Source: an uncultured Campylobacter sp.
GTDB lineage: Bacteria; Actinomycetota; Actinomycetes; Mycobacteriales; Mycobacteriaceae
DNA length: 29,071 bases
Direction: 5' to 3'
Assembly: GCA_946221035.1 (NCBI GenBank)
Contig: CAMIME010000030.1
Location: 1 to 29,071 of the forward strand
Made by a program: the position numbers and the translations under genes
In this document: piece after piece, positions 1 to 7,838 of the stretch
Numbering within the stretch: position 1 is the first letter of the stretch
How the letters are laid out: each line of letters starts with the position of its first letter
The notes under the pieces: model-generated
Told to the model about the DNA's origin: nothing
The model's database searches: none
What the model saw: the letters and a program-made list of their open reading frames with translations, nothing else

Positions 1-3000
1 TCAGCCGGAACCGTAACCGTAGTAGACGCCACCGTAGTCGTCTTCGTCGTTGTCGGCGTGGACGTAGTCGACGTGGTCGGCGACTCAGAAGTCGGAGTCG
101 TCTCCGTCACCGACGTCGGCGTCGGCTCGGACGTAGTCGAGGACTCCTCCACGCCCGCGGTCTTCGTCGCGGATGCGCCCGTGGTCGACGGCTCAGTGCT
201 CGGCAGCAGCTGAATCGTCGTCGTCGGAATCGGCTCCTCCGAAGTCGTCGGCGTCGGAGTGGTCACCGGACCCTCGACGGTCTGGTTGCCGTCGTTGATG
301 TCCTTGTGATCAGCGATCTTGTTGTCGCCCCCGTTCGGGGTCTCGTTGCCGAAGCGGTCGACCTGGATGGAGGTCAGCTCCTCGAAGGCAACTGCTGCAG
401 CAACCTGCTCGCCCTCGTTCAGGCCCTCAACGGTGATGCGGACCTCGACCTTGTCGTTCTCCGCAGTCGTGGTCACCTCAGCGGTGCCGGTACCGATCGT
501 GCGGCCCTCGCGGTACGGAGCGGCCTCGCCGAGGCGCTCCTTCAGCTCGGCGGTCAGGGTGTACTTCTTGTTCGGAACCAGGCCGAAGTAGGACACCTCA
601 TCGATAACGACGGTGCCGTTCTGAACAACCTTCGCATCCTCAAACTTGGCGTTCGTGGTGATGTACGGGCTGCGAACGGTCTGGGACTCGTCGTTAATCT
701 TCTTGTGCTCGGCGATCTCGTTCGGGTTCTTAGAGCCCGTCGGGTTGTCCTTGCCGTTGCGGTCAACCTGCGTGGAGGTGAGTTCCTCAAAGGCGACGGC
801 GGCGTAGACCTTCTCGCCCTTCGGCGCGTTAGTCACGACGATGGTCACGTCCTCGGAGCCGTTTGCAGTCTCCGGGATGAAGGTCTTGGTGGCGGAGCCA
901 AGGACGGTCTTGCCGTCTGCCTTATTAATAAGGTCAGCCTTGAGCGTGTACACCTTGTTCGGCACGAGGCCTTCGTAGGTGACGGTGTCAATCACGGCGA
1001 CGCCGTTGGTCACTTCCTGGGCACCGTTGGCGAAGTTCGCGTTGGTGGTGATCCTCGGGTTGCGGACCGTCTGGTCGTCGTCGTTAATTTCCTTGTGCTC
1101 GGCGATCTTGTTGTCGCCCGGGTTGTTCGGGGTCTCGTTGCCGCCGGCGTCGACGACCTTGGAGGTGAGCTCCTCGAACGCGACCGCAGCGGTAACCACA
1201 CGGCCCTCCGCAACGTTGGTCACGGTAATCTCCACGTCCTCGAAGCCGTTCGGCTTCGTCGGGGTGAAGGTCTTGGTGCCCGTGCCCAGCACAGTGGTGC
1301 CGTCAGCCTTATCAATCAGCTGCGCGGTAAGTGTGTACTCCTTGTTCGGGACAAGGCCGTCGTAAGTAACGGTGTCCACAACCACGGAACCGTTGACCAC
1401 CTCAGTCGCACCGTTCGCGAAGTTCGCGTTCGTGGAGATGTGCGGGACACCAACAGTCTGGTTCGCGTCGTTGATGTCCTTGTGCTCGGCAATCTTGTTG
1501 TCATCCGAGTAGACATCCGGGGTCTCTCCACCCTGCGGGTTGTCCTGACCGGTCTTGTTGACGACCGTGGAGGTGAGCTCCTCGAACGCCACAGCGGCAG
1601 CGACCGGCGTAGTCACGTCGTCGTTCACCGTGATGGTGACCTCGACGAAACCGTCGGTGGTCTTCGGAGTGAAGGTCGCAGTGCCCTCACCCAGGACGCC
1701 GCCAGCGCTGTAGGAACCCGCCTCGCCGAGACGCTTCATCAGCTTCGCGGACAGGGTGTACTCCTTGCCCGGAACCAGGCCCTTGTGCTCGACAGTGTCG
1801 ATGACCTTGTTGCCAGCGACAACCTCAGTTGAGCCCGTGTCGAACTTCGCGTTCGTCTTGATGCTCGGCTCGAACACCGTACGAACCGTCTGGTTCTCGT
1901 CGTTGATTTCCTCGTGATCAGCGATCTGGTTCGTCTTACCGTTGGTCTTTTCACCAGCAGCGTTGACCTCGGTAGAAGTCAGACGCTCGAACGCGACCGC
2001 AGCCTGGACCGGCTCCGTCACGTTCTCGTTCACGGCGATCTCAACCTTGACGGAGCCGTTCACCAGCTCGCCGGCCTTACCCGGCACAGTGAAGGTCACC
2101 GCACCGGTACCCAGGACACGGTCCGCATCCTGCTTGTCGACGAGCTTCGCATCCAACGTGTAGTTCTTGCCCGCAACCAGGCCGTAGTACGACACCGTAT
2201 CCACGACGGTGGCGCCAGCGATGACCTGCGTCGCGCCGTCCTTGAACTCCGCACGCGTCTTGATCGCCGGGTTCGGCTTGAAGCCGGCCGGCACCGTTGT
2301 GGTCACAGTAGATGTGGCTGGTTCTTCCTTCACAAAGAACGTTTGCGCGCGGTCACTGGCGTCCTCGTGTTTGATGACAACGCGGTTGTCGATCTCCGGG
2401 TTAACCGGCTGACCTTGACCGTCCGTTGTCACCTCACCGTTCTCGCCGACAGGAACAGCCCGCTCGAACACGACATACGTCGCACCGGGCACTAGATCAC
2501 GGACGACACCGAAATCGACCTCAGCGACCCCACGGCCACCATCACCAGCGATAACAGTCTCCGACTTCTCAGCGCCCTCCACAGCAACCGGAGCGTCCCC
2601 ATCAACCCGATAAACCTGACCGTCGAAACGATACTTCATACCCGCAACAAGACCCGAGTATCTAATCGAATCCTTGATGTGCAACCCAGAAGCCGCATCA
2701 GCCGCAGAAACCAAAACCGACTTTCTCGGGGTCGACGCCACGTCGTTTACAGTTACCGAAGTCGAAATTTTCCCCTCTGGGTTAGCCGGTGCGGGAGCCT
2801 CTTCGACTACAAAGGTTTGCGCGCGGTCACTGGCGTCCTCGTGTTTGATGACAACGCGGTTGTCGATCTCCGGGTTAACCGGCTGACCTTGACCGTCCGT
2901 TGTCACCTCACCGTTCTCGCCGACAGGAACAGCCCGCTCGAACACGACATACGTCGCACCGGGCACTAGATCACGGACGACACCGAAATCGACCTCAGCG

Positions 3001-4895
3001 ACCCCACGGCCACCATCACCAACGATAACAGTCTCCGACTTCTCAGCGCCCTCCACAGCAACCGGAGCATCCCCATCGACTCGGTAAAGCTGACCGTCGA
3101 AGCGGTACTTCATACCCGCAACGAGTCCCAAGTACTCAATCGAATCCTTGATCTGCAACCCAGAAGCCACATCAGCCGCAGAAACCGAAACCGGTTTTTC
3201 AGCCGAGGATTGAACACCGTTCACTGAGACGGAGGTCCTAATTTCTCCATATGGATTCTCGGGAGCCGGTCCTCGTTCGACCGAGATCGTCTGACTCTGA
3301 TCGTTTATGTCAGCATGTTCGGCAACTAGGTTCCCGTTGGCATACAGCTTCTCGAATACAACCGCGCTCTCCCCCGCTTTAAGTTGAGCAGCACCCGGGA
3401 CCGGAACAACCACCCAGCCGGAATAAGGAGCCTTCTTCGACTTGTCAACGAGTTTGTCAGCAGTGAATGTGAGCGAGCCCTTGTTGTTGGTAAGGGGAGC
3501 ACCCTCGCCTTTACGAACTAGCTCCGCCTGCAGAGTATAGGTAACTCCCGCAGAGATCTTGTCAACATAGACCTTGTCGAAGACAGTGTTAGGAGGCTTT
3601 TGGGGGCCGGAAACTGCCACGTAGTCAACCCGCTCACTGTCGGGGTAACCCTTGGTGAAGATGTTCTCGAAAGAGGCGACTGTATAGATTTGGGAGTGTG
3701 GATGAAGTCTTTGGTTTAGGTCCGTGCTTCCATCGTGCCTCGCTATTTCGTGCCAGCCTGATTTTTTAGTGCCATTGCGTTCGTATCCCTTGACTTCCAG
3801 GACCTGCGAAATGTATCCATATTCACCCTGTAATAGCTTTCGCCCGTCATCCACGTGAGTTGTAATAAAACCGCTTACTGTACCGTCAGGGTTTTTTCCT
3901 GTGATGGTAAAGTCAGATCCAGGCACATCGAACTCTTGATCGTCAGTGTCTTTCTTTTCAACTGGTTTCGACTGGGGAACTCGATAAAGGGTCGTTTTCA
4001 GCTGATATTTGTAACCCGGTTTAATTTTGTCAATTTGGACTACATCCCAAACACGATCCTCCGGCGAACTTCCATGAACCCTCTGTACAGTTTCGTTCTT
4101 GTAGAACGACGCTTGGGTTCGAATTTGCGGTGCGAATCCGGAACCAGCCGTCGGTGGCGTGTCAGAGGACTCGTCCGGGTCCGGAATGGGGGCGTTTCCA
4201 TTAGGAACGATGATGAAGTCTTGGGACGTGTTCTCAACGGGCAGGCCAGCAATGCCGCTCTTGGAATCGTACTTTTGCCCGCCGTTCTGAGGGCCGGTTA
4301 GATAGTCAAATACAACCTTCGTCGTCCCACGGAAATCACGGAACCTCAAATCATCCGAATAGTAATGGATGGCCGCCTGGGTAGCAGTAACCATATCGCC
4401 GATGTGGACCTTCTGGAGGTTGAGCCGAGAAGCCAAATCGGCCGCGTCAACGTAAGGATAGGAGTTATGAAGAATCCAGTTAATCTTCTCACGGCGTTGC
4501 TGCGTTTCAGCATCGTTACCTACCAAAAGATTCCGGCTTCCGGAAGTGTTCTTAACTCCTCCGTACTGCGCCCAGTCAACCACCTTACCGGTAACACCTG
4601 GTGTTTCTGGAGGCCCCTCACGGCCCTCCAGACAGTAGGCGAAGTAGGTGGTGCCGCCAGTCGAAAACTTCATCAAGTGACCGCTGTAGTGCTCGAAGTT
4701 TGAAGGCGTCTCGGGCCGTGCGCTTTCGATCCACGTACCACCTTGAAACGCAGGGTCAACAATCTGCCCCGTGCTCCCCACAGCCTGCGCTTCCGCCTTC
4801 GGCGCCGGCACCGCGATCATCGCGATTGCCAGCGCGATCGACGCGAGCAGGGAGCCAAACACCCCCCACCACGATCTCGATTTACTTGCTGTCAT
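1..4895 (-). CDS. TIE-type surface adhesin: thioester domain plus nine VaFE/T-Q ester-bond repeats (3' end outside window)
   Basis: One open frame of 1631 codons runs from ATG 4895 off the left edge, so the C-terminus (expected cell-wall sorting signal) is not visible. The start has an AAAGG Shine-Dalgarno about 8 nt upstream. Residues 1-36 form a Sec signal peptide ending in AEA. A thioester domain follows (about 55-200), with Cys88 in AYCLEG and Gln173 in TATQAAIH as the probable cross-link pair. Nine repeats then end near residues 395, 535, 690, 850, 1002, 1147, 1275, 1405 and 1538. Each carries H-x4-D-x2-Q (e.g. HKDINDENQ), and most have VAFE before it, as in Cpe0147-like Thr-Gln ester-bond domains. 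Eight repeats begin with an I-x-T motif; repeat 2 has Tyr425 there. Residues from about 1541 are Thr/Ser/Pro-rich, a wall-spanning stalk. Likely role: covalent attachment to host surfaces through a rigid, protease-resistant fibre. The family assignment is by motif recognition; the host target is unknown. Confidence 0.9.
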   Translation of the reverse strand, partial: MTASKSRSWWGVFGSLLASIALAIAMIAVPAPKAEAQAVGSTGQIVDPAFQGGTWIESARPETPSNFEHYSGHLMKFSTGGTTYFAYCLEGREGPPETPGVTGKVVDWAQYGGVKNTSGSRNLLVGNDAETQQRREKINWILHNSYPYVDAADLASRLNLQKVHIGDMVTATQAAIHYYSDDLRFRDFRGTTKVVFDYLTGPQNGGQKYDSKSGIAGLPVENTSQDFIIVPNGNAPIPDPDESSDTPPTAGSGFAPQIRTQASFYKNETVQRVHGSSPEDRVWDVVQIDKIKPGYKYQLKTTLYRVPQSKPVEKKDTDDQEFDVPGSDFTITGKNPDGTVSGFITTHVDDGRKLLQGEYGYISQVLEVKGYERNGTKKSGWHEIARHDGSTDLNQRLHPHSQIYTVASFENIFTKGYPDSERVDYVAVSGPQKPPNTVFDKVYVDKISAGVTYTLQAELVRKGEGAPLTNNKGSLTFTADKLVDKSKKAPYSGWVVVPVPGAAQLKAGESAVVFEKLYANGNLVAEHADINDQSQTISVERGPAPENPYGEIRTSVSVNGVQSSAEKPVSVSAADVASGLQIKDSIEYLGLVAGMKYRFDGQLYRVDGDAPVAVEGAEKSETVIVGDGGRGVAEVDFGVVRDLVPGATYVVFERAVPVGENGEVTTDGQGQPVNPEIDNRVVIKHEDASDRAQTFVVEEAPAPANPEGKISTSVTVNDVASTPRKSVLVSAADAASGLHIKDSIRYSGLVAGMKYRFDGQVYRVDGDAPVAVEGAEKSETVIAGDGGRGVAEVDFGVVRDLVPGATYVVFERAVPVGENGEVTTDGQGQPVNPEIDNRVVIKHEDASDRAQTFFVKEEPATSTVTTTVPAGFKPNPAIKTRAEFKDGATQVIAGATVVDTVSYYGLVAGKNYTLDAKLVDKQDADRVLGTGAVTFTVPGKAGELVNGSVKVEIAVNENVTEPVQAAVAFERLTSTEVNAAGEKTNGKTNQIADHEEINDENQTVRTVFEPSIKTNAKFDTGSTEVVAGNKVIDTVEHKGLVPGKEYTLSAKLMKRLGEAGSYSAGGVLGEGTATFTPKTTDGFVEVTITVNDDVTTPVAAAVAFEELTSTVVNKTGQDNPQGGETPDVYSDDNKIAEHKDINDANQTVGVPHISTNANFANGATEVVNGSVVVDTVTYDGLVPNKEYTLTAQLIDKADGTTVLGTGTKTFTPTKPNGFEDVEITVTNVAEGRVVTAAVAFEELTSKVVDAGGNETPNNPGDNKIAEHKEINDDDQTVRNPRITTNANFANGAQEVTNGVAVIDTVTYEGLVPNKVYTLKADLINKADGKTVLGSATKTFIPETANGSEDVTIVVTNAPKGEKVYAAVAFEELTSTQVDRNGKDNPTGSKNPNEIAEHKKINDESQTVRSPYITTNAKFEDAKVVQNGTVVIDEVSYFGLVPNKKYTLTAELKERLGEAAPYREGRTIGTGTAEVTTTAENDKVEVRITVEGLNEGEQVAAAVAFEELTSIQVDRFGNETPNGGDNKIADHKDINDGNQTVEGPVTTPTPTTSEEPIPTTTIQLLPSTEPSTTGASATKTAGVEESSTTSEPTPTSVTETTPTSESPTTSTTSTPTTTKTTTVASTTVTVPA
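2341..2604 (-). repeat. Internal adhesin repeat, copy A (within ester domain 4)
   Basis: This block matches 2815-3078 at an offset of 474 bp (158 codons). The first 207 nt are identical and only two mismatches (2548 and 2595) are seen over about 264 nt; similarity continues more weakly to about 2711. The other domains of the protein are much more diverged, so this is a recent duplication or gene conversion. Confidence 0.93.
2815..3078 (-). repeat. Internal adhesin repeat, copy B (within ester domain 3)
   Basis: Partner of the 2341-2604 block, in the same reading frame. Both copies encode the VAFE-like VVFERAV region and the HEDASDRAQ motif of their ester domain. Flanking sequence diverges at once on the domain-junction side. 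Confidence 0.93.
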
Positions 4896-4997
4896 CTGTC
4901 CGCCTTTCACTCGGTGAGCGGCCCAACGCCGGCTCGGGTTTTCACGAAGAGCACCACCCCCGCGACACGACTCGCAGGCAGGGATTTGCCAGCAAAA

Positions 4998-5026
4998 AGA
5001 ATACCCCTAGGACGGGAGCGCATCAA
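4998..5026 (-). promoter_or_regulatory. Predicted promoter of the adhesin gene
   Basis: On the minus strand, TTGATG (5026-5021) and TATTCT (5003-4998) are separated by 17 bp, a good sigma70/SigA-like arrangement. The start site would fall near 4991, giving a 5' leader of about 95 nt before ATG 4895. A further palindrome, AACCT-agtg-AGGTT (5056-5069), lies upstream and could bind a regulator. Nothing else is recognisable between 4896 and 5204; no gene is seen there. Confidence 0.55.
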
Positions 5027-5204
5027 CCCTAAATTCGCAGGTCAGTGACGTATGTAACCTAGTGAGGTTCAGCCTTCAGAATTCTCAGGAACCAGCCCGC
5101 CCATCCCCCGCCAACCTGCTCGAACGCAGCAGCATCCAAGCGACCTGTACGTTTCCCAAGCTTTTCTCAGGGCGTCACTTTACCCCCGCCACCCCGTAGA
5201 AAAG

Positions 5205-5286
<82 letters not shown>

Positions 5287-5381
5287 CTAGGTGTTGGATG
5301 GTACACGCAGGGTCGCGGACATCGGTAACCGAGAACGCGCACGCTTATCCAACTTTCGTTTGGCGTGGCGGGGCTGGCGGG

Positions 5382-5387
5382 TACAGT
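5382..5387 (+). promoter_or_regulatory. -10 box for a leaderless LprD-like gene
   Basis: TACAGT ends 7 nt before GTG 5395. TTTGGC at 5359-5364 is a possible -35 with a 17-bp spacer. No separate Shine-Dalgarno is needed if the transcript starts at the GTG. Confidence 0.5.
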
Positions 5388-5394
5388 AAGGCGT

Positions 5395-5844
5395 GTGACT
5401 GACAGACCGGATGCTGGGGGTGCTGGGCAGGAGGGGACGACGGAGTCGTCGACACGCGAGCGCGTACGCGTGCGCTGGTGGCACATCCTGTTGCTCATCG
5501 CGGCGGCGGTGACCTGCCTGCTGCTGGCGAAGTGGCAGTGGGAGCGCTACCAATCCGGCACCGGCACGTTCCAAAATTTGGGCTACGCGCTGCAGTGGCC
5601 GTTCTTCGCCGTGTTTTTCATCTTCGCGTACCGCGCGGGCCTGCGGATGGAAAACGAGAAGATCGACGCCGTCAACTCCGGCCAGGCGATCGAGGACTTG
5701 TACGAAGCCGACGTAGCCAAGTACGGCCAAGAGCGCACCACGCTTATCGACGAGTCCTTCCTCCCCCAACGCCCCACCATGAACGTCGAGGAATATAACC
5801 AACTGCTCACGCCCAAGCGCGGGAGCGAGAAAGGCAACGAATGA
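5395..5844 (+). CDS. LprD-like small membrane protein
   Basis: A 149-residue protein. After a hydrophilic, charged N-terminus of about 27 residues there is one strong transmembrane segment (HILLLIAAAVTCLLLAKW), the conserved block GTFQNLGYALQWPFFAVFF that gives a second hydrophobic segment, and a charged cytoplasmic tail. That block closely resembles mycobacterial LprD (Rv1343c), but a good lipobox is lacking here (VTC, Thr before Cys), so it is probably not lipid-modified. The stop overlaps the next start (ATGA), so it is translationally coupled to the DUF3817 gene, the same partner as in M. tuberculosis. GTG 5395 is preferred over GTG 5365 because of the -10 box 7 nt upstream. Function unknown. 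Confidence 0.8.
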   Translation: MTDRPDAGGAGQEGTTESSTRERVRVRWWHILLLIAAAVTCLLLAKWQWERYQSGTGTFQNLGYALQWPFFAVFFIFAYRAGLRMENEKIDAVNSGQAIEDLYEADVAKYGQERTTLIDESFLPQRPTMNVEEYNQLLTPKRGSEKGNE

Positions 5845-6188
5845 CCACGCCCCGCATCCACCCCGAACGCCAGCGGCGGGTGAAAAACGCGCTGACGTTC
5901 TTCTCCATCGCCGCATGGGTCACCGGTACCCTGCTGCTCTTGCTCGTGCTGCGCATGATCCTGGACTACGGCTTCCACATGGACGTCTCGGCCCTCGGCT
6001 GGGTCGCCCGCGTGCACGGGTTGGCGTTCGTGGTGTTCCTCATGGCCTCACTCAACCTCGGCTCAAAGGCGCGCTGGCCTGCGGCAACGTGGGTGGTCAC
6101 CGCCATCTCTGGCGTGGTGCCGTTCCTCTCCTTTGTGGTGGAGGCGAAGCGTCGCAAGGAAGTGAAGCAGACCTTCCAGCTGGCGTAG
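5841..6188 (+). CDS. DUF3817 family integral membrane protein
   Basis: A 115-residue protein with three hydrophobic helices: around residues 18-42 (FFSIAAWVTGTLLLLLVL), 55-72 (HGLAFVVFLMASLNL) and 80-100 (WVVTAISGVVPFLSFVVEA). It ends in a lysine/arginine-rich tail (KRRKEVKQ), i.e. cytoplasmic by the positive-inside rule. The layout and the GLAFVVF/PFLSFVVEAK features fit the DUF3817 family (M. tuberculosis Rv1342c). It overlaps the upstream gene by 4 bp and so shares its transcript. The biochemical role of the family is not established. Confidence 0.85.
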   Translation: MTTPRIHPERQRRVKNALTFFSIAAWVTGTLLLLLVLRMILDYGFHMDVSALGWVARVHGLAFVVFLMASLNLGSKARWPAATWVVTAISGVVPFLSFVVEAKRRKEVKQTFQLA

Positions 6189-6189
6189 T

Positions 6190-6237
6190 TGTGGATAACT
6201 TCCCATTTTTGTTGACGTTTCAACGCGGTTATCCACA
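6190..6237. repeat. Inverted pair of DnaA-box-like sequences (TGTGGATAAC ... GTTATCCACA)
   Basis: TGTGGATAAC at 6190-6199 and GTTATCCACA at 6228-6237 are perfect inverted arms of 10 bp with a 28-nt spacer, and each contains the 9-mer TTATCCACA or its complement. The spacer holds a second small palindrome (GTTGACGTTTCAAC). The repeat begins two bases after the DUF3817 stop codon and lies upstream of the HNH gene, so it could be a DnaA target, an HNH-gene operator or a weak terminator stem. Confidence 0.8.
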
Positions 6238-6277
6238 GCTTTTCGGTTGACCCCTTTTGCGATTCGGTGGCGCGCCT

Positions 6278-6283
6278 TACGCT
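6278..6283 (+). promoter_or_regulatory. -10 box for a leaderless HNH gene
   Basis: TACGCT ends 7 nt before ATG 6291. No Shine-Dalgarno is visible before that ATG. Confidence 0.45.
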
Positions 6284-6290
6284 GCCGAGC

Positions 6291-7376
6291 ATGGACTTCC
6301 GCAACCTGATTGATGCGCTCGGCGGCGGCGCGATACGAAGCCTCGCAGGCTTTGACCGTAACGCCGCCCTCGCCGCCGGGTTCAACCCCACCCGGGTGCG
6401 CACGTGGGCGAAGCTGCACGCGGTGTACTTCGGCCGTACGCGCTTCAAGGCGCAGCAGCGCGCGGCGCTCAAACTCGCCGACCGGTTCGCCTTAGACCAG
6501 CTTGCGTACGTGGAGGCGCGGCTGAAAGCGCTCGGCGATTCGATCGATCCCGCCACCCGCTGGCGCCTTCGCCAGGACCTCCTGCGCGTCCCGGGCACCT
6601 TCGCCTCCCTGCGCCGCCGCGCCAACGAGGTGCTGCCGAAACCTGCGCCGAAGCCGCCGCGGGCCCGGCTGGAGATCACGAAATCCATCTTCGGGATGCG
6701 CACTATCACCATCGTTGCCGACGAACGCCGCATCGCCGACCTCGAGCACGCCCTGCGCCAGAACCTTGACTCGCTGTCGCCCGAATCGCTGCAGATGCTG
6801 GAGAACTTTTTCAAGCTCGTAAGCGACGCGCAGTCCGGCGAGGCGGTTGTCGCACCGTCTGTGCCGCGGCCGGTCGTGTCCATCGCGCTCGATGCCGCGG
6901 TGCGCATCCTGGGCGGCGACGGCGACGACACGCTCTTCCAGCTTTCCGACGGCACCACCATTACCGGCGCCGAACTCCTCACCCACCTCCTCGGCGACAC
7001 CCTCGAGGTAGCCATCTTCCACCCACAGGAGGGGCCGGTAAACCTCTACCGCGGCTCGCGCTTCGCCAACGAGAAACAACGCACCCTCGCCGCGTTGACC
7101 TCGCCGGCGTGCCTGTTCCCGGGGTGTCGCCACGGCGCAATCCACTGCGAGACCCACCACATCACAGCGTGGAAGCATGGCGGCGAAACCAACATGGCCA
7201 ACCTGGCCCCGCTCTGCCGCTACCACAACCGCGTCAACGACGATGACCCCGGCACCCACTCCCGCGGCCACATCACCGTCCGGGACGGCCGGCCGATCTG
7301 GGTCTCCCCCAACGGGTTTGCCGCCGAGAACCCGCCGAACCGACTCGGCGCGATGCACCAGCTCTTCGGCCTCTAG
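6291..7376 (+). CDS. HNH endonuclease domain protein (actinobacterial DUF222/13E12-like family)
   Basis: A 361-residue protein. The N-terminal 250 residues are a mostly helical, Arg/Lys-rich region of the kind seen in actinobacterial HNH proteins often annotated with DUF222. The C-terminal HNH fold carries ACLFPGC (zinc-type Cys pair), ETHHITAWKHGG (metal-binding and general-base His), NMANLAPLC and YHN. The nuclease core is intact, so activity is plausible. ATG 6291 is chosen over the in-frame GTG 6267 because a TACGCT -10 box sits 7 nt upstream. The gene separates the DUF3817 gene from the rdgB/rph side of a block that is otherwise collinear with mycobacteria, and families like this are often multicopy and mobile. 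Substrate unknown. Confidence 0.85.
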   Translation: MDFRNLIDALGGGAIRSLAGFDRNAALAAGFNPTRVRTWAKLHAVYFGRTRFKAQQRAALKLADRFALDQLAYVEARLKALGDSIDPATRWRLRQDLLRVPGTFASLRRRANEVLPKPAPKPPRARLEITKSIFGMRTITIVADERRIADLEHALRQNLDSLSPESLQMLENFFKLVSDAQSGEAVVAPSVPRPVVSIALDAAVRILGGDGDDTLFQLSDGTTITGAELLTHLLGDTLEVAIFHPQEGPVNLYRGSRFANEKQRTLAALTSPACLFPGCRHGAIHCETHHITAWKHGGETNMANLAPLCRYHNRVNDDDPGTHSRGHITVRDGRPIWVSPNGFAAENPPNRLGAMHQLFGL

Positions 7377-7402
7377 CGGCGCCCCCACTACCCGCCGCCC
7401 CC

Positions 7403-7434
7403 GGCGCGCGGGCGATTCGGCGTGCCCGCGCGCC
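7403..7434. terminator. Terminator-like hairpin between convergent genes
   Basis: GGCGCGCGGGC (7403-7413) and GCCCGCGCGCC (7424-7434) form a perfect 11-bp GC stem with a 10-nt loop, placed between the ends of the HNH gene (+) and the lipoprotein gene (-). There is no T-tract, so it may act as a bidirectional pause or 3'-end protecting hairpin and not as a canonical intrinsic terminator. Confidence 0.6.
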
Positions 7435-7459
7435 GTGAACCCGCGCGCCTTGAAGTTGC

Positions 7460-7834
7460 CTACTTGTCGGCGGTCTTGGTCAGCACCATGACGCCGACCT
7501 TCTCCGCGTCCTTGTTCTCCGGCGTGAGCGTTAGGGTGTCGCCGTTGCGCTGCGCGGTGTACTTGAGGTCCTTGTGGGTGAGCGGGTCCTCGAGCTTGAA
7601 CTCCTTGTCGTCGCGGAGGCAGTTTGCGGAGTTGTTCTCCCCGCTCGCCTCGGTCATGTCCCAGGAGCAGTTCTTGCCGTCGACGTTGATGGTGGCGGTG
7701 CCGCCCTGCTGGCCCGCCTCGGTGGCGGTGACGTCGCCGGACCAGGTGCCGTCGAAGTCACCCTTTTGCCCACACGCCGTCAGAAGCGACGCGGAGGCGA
7801 GGACAGTTGCTGCAAATGCAATGGATTTCTTCAT
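7460..7834 (-). CDS. Small secreted lipoprotein, function unknown
   Basis: A 124-residue protein starting MKKSIAFAATVLASASLL followed by lipobox LTAC, so it should be lipidated at Cys20 and anchored outside the membrane. The mature part is hydrophilic, with paired cysteines (NC..W and NCL) that may form a disulfide, and a predicted small beta-rich domain (GTWSGDVTATE, GDTLTLTPEN). ATG 7834 is preferred to the upstream in-frame start because the signal peptide begins exactly there and a TACAGT -10 box lies 6 nt upstream. The gene ends before rdgB-side sequence begins and seems to be its own transcription unit. No family recognised beyond short corynebacterial lipoproteins. Confidence 0.8.
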   Translation of the reverse strand: MKKSIAFAATVLASASLLTACGQKGDFDGTWSGDVTATEAGQQGGTATINVDGKNCSWDMTEASGENNSANCLRDDKEFKLEDPLTHKDLKYTAQRNGDTLTLTPENKDAEKVGVMVLTKTADK

Positions 7835-7838
7835 CCCA

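Noticed and set aside
1..3. TGA stop of the adhesin at the left edge
   Set aside because: The adhesin frame reads GCT then GA plus an unseen base; the TGA is out of frame, so the gene runs off the window.
306..1832. 508-residue plus-strand frame in the adhesin
   Set aside because: It is the complement of the adhesin domains; its periodic LVLGDL/GELLER pattern is the mirror of the VAFE repeats.
279..1920. CRISPR-like regular repeats
   Set aside because: The regular spacing is in frame with the protein domains (about 400 bp) and each copy is diverged; no short repeats with unique spacers.
4743..5048. Arg/Pro-rich plus-strand frame before tRNA-Leu
   Set aside because: No RBS, low-complexity, and antisense to the adhesin signal peptide and promoter.
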